In this document: positions 11,550 through 23,489 of the stretch, in pieces | How the letters are laid out: every line of letters begins with the position of its first letter | Numbering within the stretch: the stretch's first letter is position 1 | Notes under the pieces: model-generated | The model's input: only the letters and a program-made list of their open reading frames with translations | Told to the model about the DNA's origin: nothing | Databases searched by the model: none | Assembly: GCA_011109175.1 (NCBI GenBank) | Contig: RDEW01000045.1 | Span: 100,482 to 164,481, forward strand | DNA length: 64,000 nucleotides | Reading direction: 5' to 3' | DNA from: Dicyema japonicum | Lineage: Eukaryota > Dicyemida > Rhombozoa > Dicyemidae | Translations under genes and position numbers: made by a program

Positions 11550-11992
11550 TTAATAATACTGTTCATAAGGGAAAGTGTGGTCATAGTCGTAGTAGTTCCA
11601 GTACTCCCAGTCAGAAGAGACCCCATGATAGTCGTACATTGGTTCTGGTTTGAGAACTCTAAATACCGTCCGTAAAAAGCCGCTGTCATTGGACCAGTCG
11701 TGAACTTCTGGATGACTTTGTTTTGGTTTTGAAGAGGTTTGGTTGGTCTTTGGCTTACTGAATTTTCTTTCCTTAGCTCGGCGATTTTGGAACCAGACCT
11801 TTTCCATTACATAGGGATCTCAACCTGAATCCTTCCTTCTGAAACATTTATTGTATCTGAGAGACGTTCTCTGTAAAAAATATCAGGATATTTGATTTCA
11901 GAGTATGCCATTTCGAGTCTGTCCAGTTGGTACTGGGAGAAGGTTGTTCGCTGACGTCGCCGTCCCGTGCCTCCTCGAGTTGGTTTCTTCAC
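11550..11992 (-). CDS. Paired-like homeodomain transcription factor
   Basis: Two minus-strand exons encode one homeodomain. The first carries RRRQRTTFSQYQLDRLEMAY, then IKYPDIFYRERLSDTINVSE; the second carries VWFQNRRAKERK. They join through a 26-nt intron at 11799-11824 whose removal restores the usual helix 3. Residue 50 is glutamine, which places it in the Q50 paired-like class. In memory comparison Prop-like homeodomains look nearest, with Arx/Rx-like ones next. The C-terminal tail after the domain is only about 70 residues, rich in Y, W and D, and has no OAR motif that I can see. The N-terminal exon is not resolved: the homeodomain exon begins at a likely acceptor near 11992 and an ATG upstream around 12058 is out of phase. 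Confidence 0.85.
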
Positions 11993-12059
11993 TATGCATA
12001 ATTACATTAACTGATTAGAATATTAAATTAGTGTTTACTTTGCTCCATTTACAGCCATT

Positions 12060-13550
12060 ACATATAATAATGATGTTATATAGTAAATTAAATTATGGCA
12101 ATCAATTTACTAATTAGTCGGTCCCTTTCATCAGAACCAATAAACAAATGACAATTTTTTTGAATTTTTATTTAATATTTTTAAAAAATTTAACAGAAAT
12201 TATAATAAACACGAGTAATTATAATGTTTTATGAAAAATGAAAAATTAATAAAAATATATTTATTTTGTTATGACATGGTCTCCATTATGGTTGGCAGGC
12301 ATTGAGCACGTAATGGGACTTACCTTTCATGATCGCGAGCTATGTTTTAGAATAGGTGGAGGAAATTGCTAATGGAATGTTAAAATGAATTATTGTACCG
12401 ATTTATTCTTTAATCTTGAGAACTATTGTATTCAAATAATTACATTAATTGCTTCTAAGTAAAATCCTCCTTAATCTTTCGGGCAATCATTACGGTCTCA
12501 CTTTCTATGGGTGCGAAGGGCGGTTCTTCTTTTTGAGGAAAAAAGATCATCCTGCTTATAGAAAGATCGAGGAGAACGGCCAATTAGACACAATAGAGTG
12601 CTGAGTATGGAACAAGAAACGGTTAGAAGTACTATGGGGAGGAGAAAATTATGTTTTTTTCGCAAGAATGTCTGTAGCCTCCCATCATATGTACAACTAA
12701 GGGAATTAAACCAGTAGGGGAGTGACCTAGAGAAGATTAACCCAAAGTGAATAAATAAAGATATCTGGGAAAAGGTAGCTTGGCGCTATTCTTGTAGCTA
12801 ATACCATGCAAAATATTCGAGAGTTACTGTTAAGGGAAATAAGTTTGGTCTGTTAGCTACAAATGTAGGAAGTTTTGTCCACGAGCAGGTGACACACATG
12901 AAAACGAATAAAAGGAGAATTATTCCTACTCTTGGTGATTAAATTCGGTTTCTATGAACCATCCCAGAGACTGAGCACTCTCCGTCATGACAGAAAACAA
13001 TCTATGACTGGATATCAACCACTGATAGTCGTCCACTTGAATCGCCTACGTTGTGGTCATCACATGAATTTACATTCATATCTGCACAGGATTGGATAAT
13101 ATCTTCTCCACTATACCCATCATGCTTTCTTGACGACCAGGAGACGAGTCACCTCTTTTCTTATCCGGGTCCACTTAGGAGTTCTGCACAGAACCAACTA
13201 TACATGTCAGATCTATGGGAGCGTCCGCTTTTGGCTGTAACGTTCTTGTCAGCCACCAGTTTTTTTCACTAAATAAAAATAAATAGAATAAACAAAACTT
13301 CACTTTAATAGAAGACTTATCGCTGCTTTTTACTAATACGTATGTATTTAGAACTTGTCTCCTTTTACAAGTTACTGAGTTGTCCCTGACCGACTTCAAT
13401 GGTGACGATTACCATTATTAAAACTCTTGTGTTTAAGAATGAAGTGATGTCCCGATGGTAGAATTTGTGATGAAAATGGAAAAGAGAGAACCCACTACTC
13501 TACTTCTTATCGGAAGCCTGTAATGAACTATTTAAGAATGGAATTGGTCT
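12060..13550. other. Intergenic, no recognised gene
   Basis: AT-rich next to the homeobox gene, then mixed sequence. The frames at 13051-13272 and 13175-13399 have no known motif. Low-grade LINE debris probably starts around 13500. Confidence 0.35.
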
Positions 13551-13559
13551 GCACGAGCA

Positions 13560-13655
13560 GACTTCTCCCTTGGGTTCCTTCCTTTGAATAAATAGTTGTG
13601 ACTGTGATGGGCTTGCCTAAGATAGTAAGCCTGGGGTTAATAAATAATACAAGGT
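13560..13655 (+). repeat. LINE 3' end fragment
   Basis: GGTTCCTTCCTTTGAATAA, AGTTGTGACTG and GTAAGCCTGGGGTTAATAAA match the 3' end at 28715-28800. The end is a short TAA-type tail, so this is a heavily 5'-truncated insertion in plus orientation. Confidence 0.5.
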
Positions 13656-14079
13656 GGAGAAGAAATAATACCACGACTAGTCATGAGCTTTAATTAGTCA
13701 CTACACATTTTGGTTAAGCGAGAAAAATGTCATTCAAGTGAAGCATAAAAATATTTTCCCGCTTTAAATAGTTTTACGAAAACAGATATATGGATAACAC
13801 AACAATTTATTATCGAAAATAGGAACTATCCAGACAAACTACTTTCGTTCCACGTGTCTTCACTTCCTCCTTTTTTTGTCAATTCTTTACTATTATCCAT
13901 TTCCACTGTAGGTTGCACAAGAGAATTCACACGACATGCATCAAGGGACACGCTCTCAAGGGCTAAATAGCACAATATAAGCGATCACCCGGTGACTTGT
14001 TTGAAAGAACTGGATATGCCTTTATTAGGATTTGGTTAACTCTTAACATCTCCCAGATATATCCCGAGTTACTTATTCA

Positions 14080-14320
14080 TTCAAAACCAAGAATCAACAA
14101 CAAATCAAGAGGGCGTCAGGTGATCTCGGCTTCCTTAAGCAACCATCTAACGTTTGCTCAGTGTTCGTCGCGAGATCCGACGCACTTCCTGTATGCATGT
14201 GTTACCTTTAAAAACTTTGGAGGTGTCATTAAGGCTCTCATTCTCCATGCAAATGACTCGTAAGAAGTTGAAGAACCTTTGTAGCCTCCTAGTAACTGTT
14301 GCTTGAAAGACTTCGTTTTT
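14080..14320 (-). mobile_element. LINE family E 3' fragment
   Basis: The sequence from AAAACCAAGAATCAACAACA on parallels 40070-40300 through CTTCCTTAAGCAACC and a hydrophobic-acid mix. As with the 40-kb copy, the tail lies at the low-coordinate side, so the element is on the minus strand. Only the 3' part is present. Confidence 0.5.
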
Positions 14321-14645
14321 CTTTATTTATTTAACAACCCAAGACCACGGTAAAACCAAACTAATTATCACGTGATCCCGATGCATTCAAACAGCGACCT
14401 CATCTTTGCTCGGTGTTCTCCCCTCGTCCCCGCGGCTGACTGAATTTTTAGGGCCACATTCTCGTGATCTGGAGTCTAGTCTCATAAGGGCCTCCAGAAG
14501 CGTAGGTCCGGTTCGATGATTTTCACAAATCCAACGCTCCGTTACTTGTAAGCCCTCTTTTGCATTTCCTCAATTTTCTTCATATTTGTCCAAGATATGG
14601 AGGATCCCCACGAGGCGCATGCATATGAAAAACATGGCTCGATTA
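14320..14645 (-). mobile_element. Family A (jockey/CR1-like) LINE 3' fragment
   Basis: The tail TTTATTTATTTAACAACCCA on the plus strand, ACCACGGTAAAACCAAACTA and the following body are highly similar to 4140-4450. It encodes the broken end of the same RT C-terminus. It abuts family C at 14645. Confidence 0.7.
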
Positions 14646-17047
14646 TCCATTTAATTTTTTATTTAACCCCAAGACCACCAAGAAAGATAGGTCAAAACTA
14701 ACTAAGTAGGTGATCCCAGCCTCCAACAACATCCGAACTCTCTTCTGGTCTTCTGATGACCCAACCGCATTCCGGAAGCGCCTTCTCTTCCTTCTGCAAA
14801 GGAATTCAATCGGCGTGCACTTTTTTTTATTTCCGACCGAAAATCGTCTGCATGGGCCACCTTTTCCTTGAATGGATTTCCCAGTTCCTTGCAAAAACGT
14901 AGGAAACCCTGGCCATTTCTCACCGTCGCCTTTTCTAAAAGCAGACTGGGGACGGATGTGGAGTCTGATTGTATGTGCCTCATGATCTTCCGTCTGAGAG
15001 AATTCACACGCTCCACTCTCGTAGAAGGAATGGCGAATCTCTAGGTAGAACAGGCATATTCAATTGTCGGCGCAATAACTTGGAGGTATACTTTGCTGAT
15101 ATAAGCAGTAGGAGGAAGGGGCTCTTCTTTACGATGGCTTATAGGACGTTCATTTTCGATGACCATTGGTTAACACCTCCTCCGTGTGGCTTGCAAACGT
15201 CATCAGAGAGTTGAAAGTTACTCCAGGGATCTTCTGAATTCGTGTATATGAGATGGGAATGAAGAATATCTCAAGTCCACCTTTAAATCTTCTGTCCGTA
15301 GTAAATAGCGCTTGATGTTCTCTTGATGTTCGGATGTAAGTTAAATTAAAAATCTTTTGCGTTAGGAGTTTCCTCGGAACATAATCAAAGGCCTTCTGTA
15401 TGTAGATGGATACTAAGGCCGTCCGTAAGTGTGTTCTCATGTTAAAGTCGTCAGTAATAAACTGGGAGATAGAACCCAAATGAGTCGTTGTAGAACGGTC
15501 TGCCCTGAAGCCATGTTGAAATTCTATTGGTAGATGTAGAACAGGAGAGATACTCATTAATACAAGCTTTTCCAGCACTTTTGATAAAACACAAGTTATT
15601 GAGAGGAGATAAGAAGAGGGAACGTCTTTTGGTTTTCCAGGCTTTAGAATTGGCGTAATCAGGGAGTTCTTCCATATATTAGGTAGCGTATGGTAGTTGA
15701 TCGAGTCGTTGTACAGTCTTGATAGTATGGCCCGTGCCTGAGGTCAAAGGTGTTTGAGGTGAATAATGCAAATACCATCGGGACCACAAGCACGAGTGGT
15801 ACGTAGTAATTTAATAGCCTTGTCAACATCATGGGGGGGTGAAGAAGGTGGAATTCGGTTCTTTTTGCGGCCCGCGCTCAACATGTGTAGAACGAGAAAA
15901 ATCTTTATGGCTGATCGATACGTAGTACTTCATAATCTTGTTTTCGAGTTTGCGTGCGGGTTCCGAAGCGTTGTGGGTAACGGCCTCAGTTCCGCGGTCC
16001 TCTTATTGATAAGGCTATTGATCTTTCTTAGCGTTTTCCAAAATGTGGCACAAGAGTTTTTGTGACATAGTCGTCCAACTAGGCGGCTCCATTTGAGTCT
16101 GTTGTTAGTTCGGATAACCTCAGATAATTTGTTATTCAGTGAACGTATGGAGTAGAATGAGTTATTGGTCAGCGTTCTTTTCCTCTTCAGCGTATCTCGT
16201 TTCTTGATGAGTGCCACAATTTGCGATGATAATCTTGGATTGAACTTCTTGTAAGAGGCGACAGGTATAAATAGCTTATCAGCTTTCAAAATGATAGCAG
16301 ACAGAATCTTGGCCGTCTTCTTTACAGTACAATTAACCATAGTAAGGTCAATGAGACAATTGTCAACACAAGGCATGAAACCCTGCCAGTCAGCTTTCAA
16401 GTAATTTTTGAACTTTGTAGAACAACACGGTGAACAAATAGGCCTTCTAAGTCTCAACACAATGGGGTTATGGTCGTTTGAGAAACCATAACAAACATTC
16501 AATGAAATACATCCAGCCATAGAAGGAGAGCAGAGGCACAGGTCCGGGGATGTTGGACTGTCCCTTCTGTCGGAGGGGGTCCTTGTGTGAGCGTCCGGGT
16601 CATTGAGGATAGTCAAATCATTAAGTATGGAAAGGATGTAGTCGCCGCGACTGTCGGCTGATTGTGTCCGGACCCAGAGTGGATGTTTGGCATTTAGGTC
16701 TCCGCATAGTAGCAGATCCTTTAGTCCACACAGTCTCAATAGGTTGGGGATGTAGGAAGTAGTACATGACCCCTGAGGCGGGATATAGACATTACACAGT
16801 GTAAAACATCTCGTCGAAGAAAAGGGAACTTCAATAGAAATCTGTTCCAGAATAAGATCCCTTCGCAGAGAGAAGATACAGAAGGGGTGACATCTGTAAA
16901 TTTAAGTCCATCCTTAACGATAGTCAATAGTCCTCCTCCGAGACTTCTTGTTCGGTCCCTGCGAAGTACACAATATCCAGGAAAACAAGGTGTTGAAGAT
17001 TTTATGGAGAGCTTCGACTCTTGAATAAGGGCAATGTCCACTTTCAA
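14645..17047 (-). mobile_element. LINE family C with endonuclease and partial RT
   Basis: Minus-strand element read from 17047 down to a 3' end at 14645. The first frame (16736-17047) has the APE endonuclease start VDIALIQESKLS. The next, 269 codons at 15930-16739, has LLLCGDLNAKHPLW and a GFSNDHNPIVLRLRR motif. This is the D-N and S/N-D-H-N-P-I pattern of the APE fold. RT segments follow at 15150-15675, with EFQHGFRADRSTTTHLG and SIYIQKAFDYVP (the DI.KAFD motif with D changed to Y). The downstream palm with the F/Y-ADD box is missing; a jump leads to C-terminal sequence at 14702-15016. The copy has several frame breaks and an internal deletion and cannot be autonomous. Confidence 0.82.
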
Positions 17048-17049
17048 TG

Positions 17050-17300
17050 GGATAAGAGGGATCGTAATGGCTCGATTAAAAAAATAAAATTTGAATTATA
17101 TAAAATTAAATTCTTTATTATTATAATTGTAAAATATTTTGAATAATTTAAGCATGTTTATATTATTTTTTCGATATGAGGTTTACATCAATTTTTATTA
17201 CAGGCTTAATTTAATATTTTTGAGAACTCTATGTAAAGATACAAATTTGGAGAAATCAGTACGTGATAGTAGGGTGCTTCCAATAGGTTTGAATTATAAA
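17050..17300. other. AT-rich spacer upstream of SUPV3L1
   Basis: Very AT-rich sequence. It may include the promoter and first exon of SUPV3L1, but no ATG in the right phase can be defended. Confidence 0.35.
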
Positions 17301-17309
17301 TAATCAGCC

Positions 17310-19311
17310 CAATTGTATCTTGTAATCAGCAAAGCATTAAATGAAAAAAACGACTTAAAGCTCGTAAAAAAAGACAATTTTCCTAACACAGTGATCTCTT
17401 TAGCACTAAAATACGAATCAATTATGGATTCTGTACCTCATGTCTCTGGTTTTTATATTTTTATTTTCGGCAGATAAAGTCAAATTTATAAAACATGTTA
17501 TTCATGATTGTATTCCCGACCTCCATTCCAGGTATGAATTTTCCACTATCTGTGATATGACAAAAATCGAGAAAAGGTGCTAAAAATTCTTTAAAGTTAA
17601 GATATCCTGCTGCCAGAAATATTAAACGTAACATTATCTATCACTGTGGCCCCACCAACAGCGGAAAAACTCATAACGCCCTCGATTCACTCATGAAGGC
17701 AGTTACGGGAATTTACTGTGGGCCTCTGCGACTCTGGCGGCCGAAATCTTCAATCGATTGAACAACAAAGTTTGTAGTATTTAATATCCAGAATGTTCCA
17801 TGTGACCTTCTGACTGGGAAGAACGGAAATACTGTATTTCGTCAGACGTCCCTTCATATCACATGTCCTGCACTATCGAGATGGTCCCCTTAACTGGTCA
17901 CTGTAAGTTCCTGTCTCACAACAGACGATGTGGGAATAATCGACGAGATTCAAATGATCAAGACTCCCAACGTGGATGGGCATGGACAAACGCCTTTCTG
18001 GGTCTCTGTGTTGATGAATTGCATGTGTGTGGAGATGGTTCCGCCCTTAAGCTGATAAAACGGATGGCCAGACGATGTAATGACAATTTCAAGGTTTCTC
18101 AGCTATTTTACTCCAAGTGTATCAAATACGAGCGACTTTCGTCTCTGGTAGTACAAGAAAATGCGATTTGTCGTTTTTTATAATTTTAATATAGCAAGTT
18201 TGAAAAATTTGCAAATGGGGGACTGTTTGGTGGCATTCAGCAAAAAGACGCTGATTTCTCTCGCTTCAAAAATAGTCAAGAACTGCCCTTGGGATTTGTC
18301 CATCATTTATGGAGCCCTCCCTCCCGGTCTGGTGATTTTTATCAATTTGAACAGAAGTGAAGCTGAATCAGGCTAGAAAGTTCAACGACATAAAAATAAC
18401 ACGAAAATTCTGTTGGCGACTGATGCCATCGGGATGGGATTGAATCTGTTTACGAGTTTGATTATTCTTAGAAATATAAGAAGAATAGTTTTCATGTCAG
18501 CCTTTAAGGGACAGAATTCACCCCTCACTGTTTCTGAGATCAAACAAATTTCTGGCAGGGCTGGGCGGTTTTCGTCGAATTACAAAGACGGGTTCGTCAC
18601 GGCTTACGACCAGTTCGACTTAAAAGTTGTCAAAAGTCTTATCGCCAAGCCTCTTCCAGAAACAAATGTGGTTTTTTGTGTTATCTGTAGAAAGCCATGG
18701 TGGACATTACAGCCGACATCGTTGAGAAAATTTGCTTTTTCGCAGATTACGCAGATTTGTCCGAAGTTCTGGTTTTTAGGATGGTTATGCTTAGCGGATA
18801 TATGACAAGTATTGTAAACTGCAAGCAGACGTCTATGATACTGTCACATCCGACAGTCCTATTAGAAAACTGGCACTGTTAATAAAGGACATCCCATTGG
18901 ACCCCCGGATTGCCTATCGACTTTGCTGTGCCCCAGTTCCCGCCAGCGATATTTGTGACGCATTATTCCGAGAGATTGCCAAATGTTTGTATATGGGGAA
19001 GATAATGTCTCATAATAAGCTGGCTGAGATGATTAATTACCCCCCACGTCTGAATGTCCCCCCAAGTGCATTAACGGATTTGGAAATTATGCATGACTGT
19101 GTCGACTTGTACGTTTGGTTGAGGTTGATGGATGGTTTATCCCAGTTTTCGATTCCCTTTCAACCTTCCTGATGCAGATAAGGTGAGGGGTATGTACACC
19201 ACAATTAATGGTCGAATTCAATATACTTTGAAATTTCTTTCAAAATCCAATCAGGTTGCTTTAATTGTCTTTTTGCAGGAAAATGTCACAGGAAAGAATA
19301 TTAATAGTTAA
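17310..19311 (+). CDS. SUPV3L1: ATP-dependent RNA helicase SUPV3L1 (Suv3)
   Basis: Mitochondrial RNA helicase of the degradosome type (partner PNPase in animals). Walker A is in [19 protein letters not shown] near 17635-17690. The Walker B DEIQ is at about 17943, then [36 protein letters not shown] and [10 protein letters not shown] (motifs V and VI), and the Suv3-type C-terminus to a stop at 19309-19311. Introns fit at 17449-17473 (25 nt), 17770-17791 (22), 17903-17924 (22), 18094-18117 (24), 18170-18194 (25), 18327-18354 (28), 18448-18471 (24), 18671-18690 (20), 18772-18794 (23), 19124-19145 (22) and 19255-19278 (24). Single-base losses disturb the frame near 17731, 17850, 17962 and in an A run at 18391-18400. 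All catalytic motifs are kept, so I favour sequence error over decay. The N-terminal start is not resolved. Confidence 0.92.
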
Positions 19312-19359
19312 TATTTTTGTTTCAAGAACTAATACTTGTAAATTATTTGGTTCTTAAAT

Positions 19360-20040
19360 TATTATCGACTTAAGCGTCCCCTCCTTCGTGTTTCTCCGGA
19401 ATCTATCGGCGAAAATTCTAGAAAAACTTATGATCCTTCTCATATTTCCCCATGGCGTCCCTTTAGCACTGATTCAAGAGAGGCTTATCAGCGACACTTA
19501 ACATGACTGTCCTAAAAAGATTCAATATATTCGATCGGCATACATAAAGCTCTCGATTCAATGAAGATACTTACGAGAGTTCTTTGACTCCGACATACTA
19601 GGTAAATTCAAAGATGGATTGCTAACTTAGTCAACGGTCATGTAGGGTACTAACAGCCACAAAATTACTACCAAAGAATCACTTTTATCTCCCGTCCTTA
19701 TTGAATTACAGCCCACCTCAAACTAACGAAAAACATCGAGATTCTGGCATACAGAGACGATACAGGCGTCTAGAGGTTGGTGCATCCAGAAAGACTTTGG
19801 ATATCTGGGAGATTTACCCAACCACCTAAACAAATGACTAAGTCGAACTATTATCCACAAACAGGGAGGTCATGCACTACAATATTTTCATATAATAAAA
19901 GACTGGCCAACTTTGCCGCCAACTCTCGGAAAACAAACCTGAAAAGTGAAATTTTTGAAAGACACGTGAAAATGCTATCACCTCGTCTCAACAAAAACTG
20001 AATTTTGTTAAGCCACTTCTAGGAATGTACAATAAAAACT
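19360..20040 (+). mobile_element. Degenerate LINE reverse-transcriptase fragment
   Basis: In mixed plus-strand frames it reads a SAKILEKLMILL segment (RT motif 0-1 region), a DSMKILTRVL segment like the KAFD box surroundings, and an ILAYRDDTG-like palm box. There are many stops and shifts. The order matches an RT domain, so this is a decayed copy, distinct in wording from families A-E. Confidence 0.55.
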
Positions 20041-20044
20041 TTAC

Positions 20045-20450
20045 ACCAAGTACGATCAATGGGTTGAACAAACCATCAGCTGAGGTTGTTCAGTTTGAGG
20101 AACTAATAAACCTAAAGTAGACCAAAGACTTCCAATCAACAGCCACCAAAACTCTACAGAATTTTTCTGCCTCATCGATCCACTCATGGGTGTGCTAGTT
20201 ATTTCAACCATGGACCTATTTGTAACAAAAAAATACTGTGAGTGAGTGGGATTCCGAAAACAACACTGAACCAAGATGAGATGAATATTATAAGTGACTG
20301 GATCATCTACGGCTTAGATTTTCTATAAATATGTTGGTGACCACCGGTTTTTAAATCATAATGACCTATCTGAGCCATCAGTTCATTCGAATTTCCCCTT
20401 TTCATGGTTTAGTGGTTTTATCAAAGTTAATTTAATAATAAAGTATTTTC
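20045..20450. other. Intergenic, nothing recognised
   Basis: Mixed sequence without a supported gene; it lies between an RT remnant and a SINE. Confidence 0.3.
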
Positions 20451-20542
20451 ACGAGAGCCATAGTATTTATAGCTCCGCATAGGCAGGACACACACTTTAT
20501 TTAAGTAAAGAACAGTTAATTTTAACTAATTGTAGAACCAAC

Positions 20543-20733
20543 TTCTTTTTTTGTGTGAGTGTACTTCTAGACAATCCAGTTCCGCAGTGAGTATCCACTG
20601 ATGACGGCGTCACTCGTCAAACACTTTCTGCATCGTAGATGCGTGGAACCTTCCACCAGGTGAATAGCAGCGAGATTCGAACCCGTAACCTAAGCCACTT
20701 AAGCCCGACACATAACCACTATGCCACCCGACT
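20543..20733 (-). repeat. tRNA-derived SINE family 1, near-complete copy
   Basis: On the minus strand it begins with a tRNA-like head: A box TGGCATAGTGG near 20716-20726 and B box GGTTCGAATCT at 20673-20683. A body follows with GGTTCCACGCATCTACGATG and CACTGCGGAACT, and an A-rich end. The head does not fold with a paired acceptor stem, so it is not a working tRNA. Four more copies lie in the window. The word block at 20455-20540 (AGCTCCGCATAGGCAGG) also recurs beside the copy at 53.3 kb, so the repeat unit may be longer. Confidence 0.85.
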
Positions 20734-20887
20734 AAAGTTAATTTAGCGATGAATTTTATTTGAGAAAACTCGAATTTTATAAAATAAAATTCACTCAAAA
20801 AAAACAAATATAAAAATTTTAAAAATCAACAGAAAATTTATCAATTGTATTATTAAATCAAGTTAGCATCGTGGAACCTAATAGAAG

Positions 20888-21060
20888 AGATTTTTTTTGT
20901 TGCGTGTGAGTCCAATAGACGGTCAAGTTCCGCAGTGAAAAGTTCACTGATTACGGCGTCACTCGTCAGGCCAAAGCATCGTAGATGCGTGGAACCTTCA
21001 GCAGGAATGTAATTCGAACTAGGGGTATTAGCCCTTTTTGCCCGCCGGATATACCTGAAA
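20888..21060 (-). repeat. SINE family 1, second copy
   Basis: Contains GTTCCGCAGTGAAAAGTTCA, ACGGCGTCACTCGTCA and GCATCGTAGATGCGTGGAAC, in the same order as the copy at 20.6 kb. The T-rich plus-strand start is the A-rich tail. The B box survives as a worn GTTCGAATTAC. Two same-strand copies lie within 500 bp. Confidence 0.75.
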
Positions 21061-22080
21061 GAGGTTTTATTCAGCTTCCTAGGTCATAGTGGAACGTATC
21101 CAAACATCACGTCCATTCCAAATTTTACTGTTGTGGGAACTCTTTCACTGGATCAGAGAAGAAAGGGATCCCAAATTGACATCGACCTGCCTTTTTGAGT
21201 CTCTAGAGTTAGGTGGATCCAAAGAAGAGCTAAGAAGCAATTATTTTATTGATTTTTGATGAATCATTGAGAATATAAATCGATACACAAACACATCGCA
21301 CGAGAATTAATAATCATCCTGTGCTGCCTCAACGCAGATCCGATCAATCACCTCCCTTCTGTTGCGGACTGTCCAATTGAGAGTTTCCATGTATTATGCT
21401 GTCAACAACTTCATCTTTATTATCGATTGGTCATTATTAGGGACAGCCGGCCATTCTCGGTCAGTTTCGATATTTTCCATTAAGTTGACCGGGGTTGCAA
21501 TTCCCAAACGTAGGAAGGGTCAGCGTTTCCACAGAGCTTCGAGAACGATCCCTGATAATTTCTAATCCTATATAAAAATTACAATCTTCGTGTGAGGTCC
21601 TCTTGACCATTTCTCACTGATAACAGACCGCATTTCGATGGACGATTCCATTGTGGCAAGTTCTATTCTGGGTATCCCCCGAAGGTGGGTGGGGTGTTGT
21701 ACGTTAAGCTTAGAGGTATAAGAAATTAAAATCAAATAGAACATCAATTTAAGCATCGATTTTCGCACGAATCATTAACTGCAGATAAATAAGTATCTCT
21801 GAGTTTAATTTTTGTTTAAAAATGACTTAACATAAATAATTGGGTCGCCACAGCTGATTTTATCGATATTGAATGAGATATGTTATAGTATTTTTCGAGA
21901 AAAATAATGTTATTTGAAATATTGAGATTTTCTAAAAAAATTAAAATATAATTAGAACAATAAATAATTCTATTTTATCTGGAAAAGCAAAAATAATAAA
22001 AATGTTTAACATTAAGCAGGAAAAATTATCCATTTGTTATGTGGCACAATGGTTTGTCAGTTGACGCGAAAAAAATAATC
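21060..22080. other. Intergenic, no recognised gene
   Basis: Open frames at 21362-21565 and 21568-21768 show no known motif. AT-rich towards 22080, probably including the TFDP promoter. Confidence 0.35.
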
Positions 22081-22084
22081 AATT

Positions 22085-23482
22085 AAATAATGTTTATAGT
22101 CAAAGTCAAACAGGAGGCCCCTCTCCCCCGATAACAAGGGCTCTTTGTCTGCAGCTAAACGTCCCAAATCTGACGATAAGGTTGAAAACTCATCCGAGAA
22201 GGATTCGCAGTTAAAGGTAATTTTAGTAAATCACACGGAAACCAACTCACGTGCTAACTTTGAATCCTCAGACACTCAGAAAGCCTACGCCAAGCAGAAT
22301 TACATCAGGTTTGTTTGATTCAACACGTTTAGTGAAGATTATCAAGTCTGACAATCATTTCAAAAGCGTACCCAAACCGTTGAAGAGGCAAGCCCTTTTA
22401 TGCCATCAACAAAAGCTCCTCCTGTACTAACTACGTCTTTCTGGCGGGTAATTGTGCGAGGAGGTCAGTCCAATCACTCAAGCCTATGCTGGGGTTGTCT
22501 TCGTTTATATTTATCCATAGGGAATGCAGTCCTCGTGGGGACCGTCTTAACAGAGGACTCAGACAGTTTTCTGTTAAAGTCTGCGAGTTTGTAAAGCGGA
22601 GAGGCACAACAACCTACAACGAGGTAGCAGAAGAGTTGGTGACAGAGTCTTTGGAGAACGAAATGCGAGACGGAATGCTGAATCATCGAATTGTATTCGA
22701 AATGCTAATATTAGGGCGCTATTTATGATCAAAAGAATATTAGAAGACGTGTGTATGACGCCCTGAACGTGCTGATGGCAGTGAATATTATCTCAAAAGA
22801 GAAAAAGGAGATAAAGTGGGTTGGCATGCCAGTATCTTCCGCAGAAGAATGCATGAAGCTTAGAGTATCTCTATTAATATAGACTTTTTAGGAGGAAAAA
22901 GCCTGCTTAATCCAAAGAATAAAAGAAAAAATTGACCGCGTCGAACAGCTTTGTTTTCAAGTAAATTTCCCGCTTATTTCATAGCAACTTGCTTTTCGGA
23001 ACCTAGTTGAGAGGAACAAAGGACTTGCAGAGGAGAGCGGACAACTCCCAGCCGCCTCTCTTATTCAGTTACCGTTCATCATAATCAGTACGGGCAATAA
23101 CACGGTTATTGACTGCAGTATTTCACAGGATAAGTATTGATATGGTAACACGCAGAACTGAGTACATTTTCAAATTTAATGACGTTTTTCAAGTCCACAA
23201 CGACCTGGATGTTCTGAAAAAGATGGGTTTATGCCCACGTGGGGACGAATGCTCGCAAGAGGATATCAATAGAGTAATCTCGGCCATTCCGCAGATGATG
23301 GTGCCTTATGTTAAGCACATGATGGGAATAGAGCGGCTTCCTTTTTTGGATGTAATTGACCGATTTGCTGTGGGACCTTGGTTGTTATTTTCATATATGG
23401 TAGTGATGACTTGGTTAACACGTCCTTGAGTTCTGACAATGCTTATGAGTGTGACGATTTTAATGACCCCTTCTTAAACTAA
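22085..23482 (+). CDS. TFDP: E2F dimerisation partner (TFDP) transcription factor
   Basis: Winged-helix partner of E2F in cell-cycle transcription. The DNA-binding domain reads [30 protein letters not shown] and, across an intron, [20 protein letters not shown] and [11 protein letters not shown]. The coiled-coil and dimerisation part follows ([33 protein letters not shown]). The marked-box-like region ends KKMGL, and an acidic tail rich in D, S and N ends at 23480-23482. Clear introns: 22693-22714 (22 nt), 22865-22891 (27), 22961-22984 (24) and 23134-23155 (22); one more fits near 22496-22522. The N-terminal exon with [19 protein letters not shown] is assigned from frame and composition. The joint near 23400 before the acidic tail is unresolved. 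Confidence 0.9.
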
Positions 23483-23489
23483 TCGTTTT

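Noticed and set aside
17863-18183. A continuous 106-codon SUPV3L1 exon
   Set aside because: The frame runs through two introns (one in frame) and a one-base shift; the true exons are shorter.
20645-20733. Possible tRNA gene on the minus strand
   Set aside because: A and B boxes are good, but the acceptor and anticodon arms do not pair and the sequence continues into a repeated SINE body.
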